From: an uncultured Psychroserpens sp.
GTDB lineage: Bacteria; Bacteroidota; Bacteroidia; Flavobacteriales; Flavobacteriaceae
DNA length: 64,000 bases
Direction: 5' to 3'
Assembly: GCF_947492715.1 (NCBI RefSeq)
Contig: NZ_CANLNS010000005.1
Coordinates: 62,001-126,000 of the forward strand
The translations under genes and the position numbers were made by a program. Below the pieces are notes generated by a model. It ran no database searches and was not told where the DNA came from. It saw only the letters and a program-made list of their open reading frames with translations. Positions 61,508-64,000 of this stretch are shown piece by piece. How positions within the stretch are numbered: the first letter of the stretch is position 1; each line of letters opens with the position of its first letter.

Positions 61508-62254
61508 ATGACTATAAAAAAATACATTCCTAATTTTGTAACCTTACTTAATTTACTGTGTGGAAGTATTGCCGTTATTTTTGCTGTTCATAACAATTTT
61601 ATTGCAACATCGGCTTTTGTATTTTTGGGTATTTTCTTTGATTTTTTTGATGGTTTATTGGCCAGAAAACTCAATGTTCAGAGCGCGTTGGGCGTCCAAC
61701 TCGATTCCTTAGCCGATATGGTAACTAGCGGATTGGTTCCAGGGATTGTAATGTACAAACTTATTGCAATGAGTATTGATGCTCCTGAGGTTGTAACACA
61801 AAAAGAATGGAATGCTCATTTCAGTTTTAGTGATTTAAATATAGCGCCTATTGCACTTATAGGGTTATGTATTACTTTGGCTTCATCTTATCGTTTAGCA
61901 AAATTTAATATAGATGAAGATCAGCAAACTTATTTTAAAGGCTTGCCTACACCAGCGAATACGTTACTTATTTTATCATTGCCTTTGATTATAGAATTTC
62001 AGAATAATAGTTTTGCAACATCGCTTATTTTAAATCAATGGTTTTTAATTGGGATGACCTTATTAAGCTGCTATTTACTTAATTCTAAAATAAAATTATT
62101 TGCTTTAAAGTTTAAAGATTTTAGCATAACTAATAACAAATTTAGATATCTTCTTATTGTTTTAACTATTGGGCTTCTGGTGTTTTTTCATTTTCTTGCC
62201 ATTCCAATAATTATATTATTATATATCATTTTATCTCTAATTAAAAATAACTAA
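61508..62254 (+). CDS. pssA: CDP-diacylglycerol-serine O-phosphatidyltransferase
   Basis: A 248-residue membrane enzyme making phosphatidylserine, the precursor of phosphatidylethanolamine. The CDP-alcohol phosphatidyltransferase signature is complete: D-F-F-D-G-L-L-A-R, an eight-residue spacer, then G-V-Q-L-D-S-L-A-D. The family's NFVTLLNLLCGSIAVI segment opens the protein, and about seven spans follow. A TTG-N21-TATTTTTA promoter-like pair (61462-61493) lies just upstream. The TerC-family gene starts seven bases after it. Confidence 0.93.
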   Translation: MTIKKYIPNFVTLLNLLCGSIAVIFAVHNNFIATSAFVFLGIFFDFFDGLLARKLNVQSALGVQLDSLADMVTSGLVPGIVMYKLIAMSIDAPEVVTQKEWNAHFSFSDLNIAPIALIGLCITLASSYRLAKFNIDEDQQTYFKGLPTPANTLLILSLPLIIEFQNNSFATSLILNQWFLIGMTLLSCYLLNSKIKLFALKFKDFSITNNKFRYLLIVLTIGLLVFFHFLAIPIIILLYIILSLIKNN

Positions 62255-62260
62255 TTACTC

Positions 62261-63094
62261 ATGTTAGAAATTATTTTCACGCTATTAATGCTTGTGATGT
62301 TGCAAGCTGTTTTAGGATTTGATAATCTACTTTATATTTCTTTAGAATCGAAAAAGGCGCCAGCGTCTGATCAGAAAAGAGTACGAAAGGTTGGTATCCT
62401 AATTGCTATTGTTCTAAGAATTGTGTTATTATTTGTTCTTGTATCTATTATCGATTTCTTTCAAGAACCGTTTTCTTTTATGACTGGTAAAATAGAAAAT
62501 GTGCTCGATTTTGCTTTTAACGGTCACAGTTTAATTGTATTAGCTGGAGGTGGATTTATTATTTACACGGCAATTAAAGAAATATGGCATATGATAGGAC
62601 ATACAGATTTGAACGATGAGGTGGGTGAAGATTCTAAACGTAGAAAGTCGGCCAATGCGGCAATTACTAGTATTGTAATTATGAATTTGGTGTTTTCTTT
62701 TGATTCTATCTTGGCCGCTATTGGACTAACGAGCGAAATAGAAAATTCAACAACAGCATTTATTGTTATGGCAATTGCCATTGTAGCTAGTGGATTATTA
62801 ATGTTATTACTGGCAGATAAAATTTCGGTATTTTTAGCTAAGAATAGAATGTATGAGGTATTAGGTCTATTTATTCTATTTATAGTTGGAATTATGCTAG
62901 TTACCGAAGGTGGTCACTTAGCTCATTTAAAAATCTTTGGAAATGAAATAGTTCCAATGAGTAAAACAACATTTTATTTTGTAATTGTGGTGTTGGTTAT
63001 TACAGATATCGTGCAAGGACGTTACCAAAAAAAGCTAATCGCAGAGCAGGAAAGCTTGAAATCACACGCTCAAACCAAAAATGACGACGCCTAA
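62261..63094 (+). CDS. TerC-family membrane protein
   Basis: A 277-residue protein with about seven spans. QAVLGFDNLLYISLESKKAP and LVFSFDSILAAIGLTSEIEN carry the two conserved N/D motifs (G-x-D-N and F-x-x-D-S) of the TerC/Alx family. These proteins export manganese or other metal ions and protect newly secreted metalloproteins. The C-terminal tail is charged. It is probably co-transcribed with pssA and the LURP-one-like gene. Confidence 0.92.
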   Translation: MLEIIFTLLMLVMLQAVLGFDNLLYISLESKKAPASDQKRVRKVGILIAIVLRIVLLFVLVSIIDFFQEPFSFMTGKIENVLDFAFNGHSLIVLAGGGFIIYTAIKEIWHMIGHTDLNDEVGEDSKRRKSANAAITSIVIMNLVFSFDSILAAIGLTSEIENSTTAFIVMAIAIVASGLLMLLLADKISVFLAKNRMYEVLGLFILFIVGIMLVTEGGHLAHLKIFGNEIVPMSKTTFYFVIVVLVITDIVQGRYQKKLIAEQESLKSHAQTKNDDA

Positions 63095-63103
63095 TTTATA
63101 CCT

Positions 63104-63700
63104 ATGAAAGACTTAAAATTCCCTATCAATTTCACTTTTAATGTGACAACCATATCTAACGATTTTTCCGCAACTGATGCCACTGGTAAAACGGTTGCTT
63201 ATGTGCGTCAAAAAATGTTTAAACTGAAAGAGGATATCAATATTTATAGCAATGAATCCAAGAACCATTTAGTTTATAATATAAGAGCGGATAAATGGAT
63301 AGACTTCTCTGCAGCTTACAGCATGAAGGATGCTCAAGGAAGGGAGATTGGTAAAATAGCAAGAAAAGGTTGGGCTTCTATTTGGAAAGCTCATTACGAA
63401 CTTATAGATCAGCATCAGAAATTACAGTATCATATTAGAGAGGATAATGCTTGGGTGAAAGTTCTGGATGGCGTCTTGGGAAATATTCCAATTATTGGTG
63501 GGTTTACGGGCTACTTGTTTAACCCGAGTTATACTGTAACTGATTTAAAAGGGCAAGCTGTATGTCAATTAAAAAAGGAACCATCATTTTTTGGTAGGAA
63601 ATTTAAACTCTCTAAATTAAAACCTATAGATAATGATGATGATGAACGCATCATTTTAGGCTTTATGATGATGGTGTTGTTAGAGAGAAGAAGAGGGTAA
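63104..63700 (+). CDS. LURP-one-related family protein
   Basis: A 198-residue soluble protein matching the LURP-one-related/Tubby-like fold seen in plants and bacteria: FNVTTISNDFSATDATGKTV, then AYVRQKMFKLKEDINIYSNE and ARKGWASIWKAHYELID. A single hydrophobic hairpin region (GNIPIIGGFTGYLF) lies inside the barrel. The function in bacteria is unknown, perhaps phospholipid binding. It follows the TerC-family gene by nine bases. The last 45 bases run into an A/T-rich intergenic stretch. Confidence 0.85.
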   Translation: MKDLKFPINFTFNVTTISNDFSATDATGKTVAYVRQKMFKLKEDINIYSNESKNHLVYNIRADKWIDFSAAYSMKDAQGREIGKIARKGWASIWKAHYELIDQHQKLQYHIREDNAWVKVLDGVLGNIPIIGGFTGYLFNPSYTVTDLKGQAVCQLKKEPSFFGRKFKLSKLKPIDNDDDERIILGFMMMVLLERRRG

Positions 63701-63854
63701 CCTTTAATTATCCGCTTCAATAAAATTGTGAAAACATGTGCTATTCTTGTAATTTCAACGAGTCTGTAGTGCAGCATATTAAACAAACCAATTTCAATTT
63801 TTTCAAAACAAAAAAGAGACGTTGATTAATTGAGAAGGATGTGCTTAAATAGTA

Positions 63855-64000
63855 TTTAGAACTCAAGTTTCTTTTTACGAAGCTCAAAGTTTTGACCTAG
63901 ATAGACTTTTCGTACCATCTCATCATTGGCTAATTCTTCTGGCTTTCCAGCTTTTAAGATGCTACCTTCAAACATTAAATATGTTCTATCTGTAATGGCC
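63855..64000 (-). CDS. lptB: LptB, ATPase of the LPS export ABC transporter (3' end only)
   Basis: The last 48 codons of a gene running out of the window. The frame reads AITDRTYLMFEGSILKAGKP, then EELANDEMVRKVYLGQNFEL and ends in a basic KKKLEF. The TD-R-x-Y-L-M/I-x-x-G and VRKVYLG segments are typical of LptB after the ABC switch region. LptB powers the LPS extraction complex LptFG. The upstream part lies beyond base 64000. Confidence 0.9.

Overview
The window looks like chromosomal DNA of a member of the Flavobacteriaceae (phylum Bacteroidota). The DNA is AT-rich. Several promoters fit the Bacteroidota sigma-A pattern TTG-N19-21-TAnnTTTG. Typical gene families of this group are present, including a PorV/PorQ-like barrel protein, a long SecA without a C-terminal zinc motif, and LptB and PssA of the flavobacterial type. 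The species cannot be named from the sequence alone.

Region 1 (1-9200) is accessory. It holds small hypothetical genes, a DUF2750 protein, a beta-lactamase-fold serine hydrolase, AraC, Lrp and XRE regulators, a GNAT acetyltransferase and an unknown three-gene lipoprotein operon. A perfect 22-bp palindrome overlaps the promoter shared by the XRE gene and the lipoprotein operon. Region 2 (9200-13400) resembles a small defence island. A DRT-type (probably DRT2-like) reverse transcriptase is preceded by about 500 bases without an ordinary gene. That leader has its own good promoter and a stop-free reading frame. Three unknown small genes and a TIR-domain protein follow. A family of palindromic intergenic repeats, reminiscent of integron attC sites, separates the genes of regions 1 and 2. 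No integrase is visible.

Region 3 (13400-23900) is mostly housekeeping on the minus strand: an M23 peptidase, a cluster of REP-like palindromes, secA, a DUF2795 protein, a cobalamin adenosyltransferase, a CPBP protease, a LolD/MacB-type ATPase, an O-methyltransferase-like enzyme and an Uup-like ABC-F protein.

Region 4 (23950-58720) is one long plus-strand surface-polysaccharide locus with a canonical promoter. It starts with Wza-like and Wzc-like export proteins and a priming sugar transferase. Next come a UDP-HexNAc dehydrogenase with a WbpP-like epimerase (probably making UDP-GalNAcA) and a Wzm/Wzt ABC exporter. About fifteen glycosyltransferases follow, with an FkbM and a second methyltransferase, three asparagine-synthetase-like proteins, a sulfotransferase, a Wzy-like polymerase/ligase and a second priming transferase. 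I see no Wzx flippase. A broken glycosyltransferase gene lies inside the locus. The product is probably a long, acidic, possibly amidated and sulfated polymer.

Region 5 (58730-64000) is housekeeping envelope biology: lnt, a PorV/PorQ-like protein, pssA, a TerC-family gene, a LURP-one-like gene and the 3' end of lptB.
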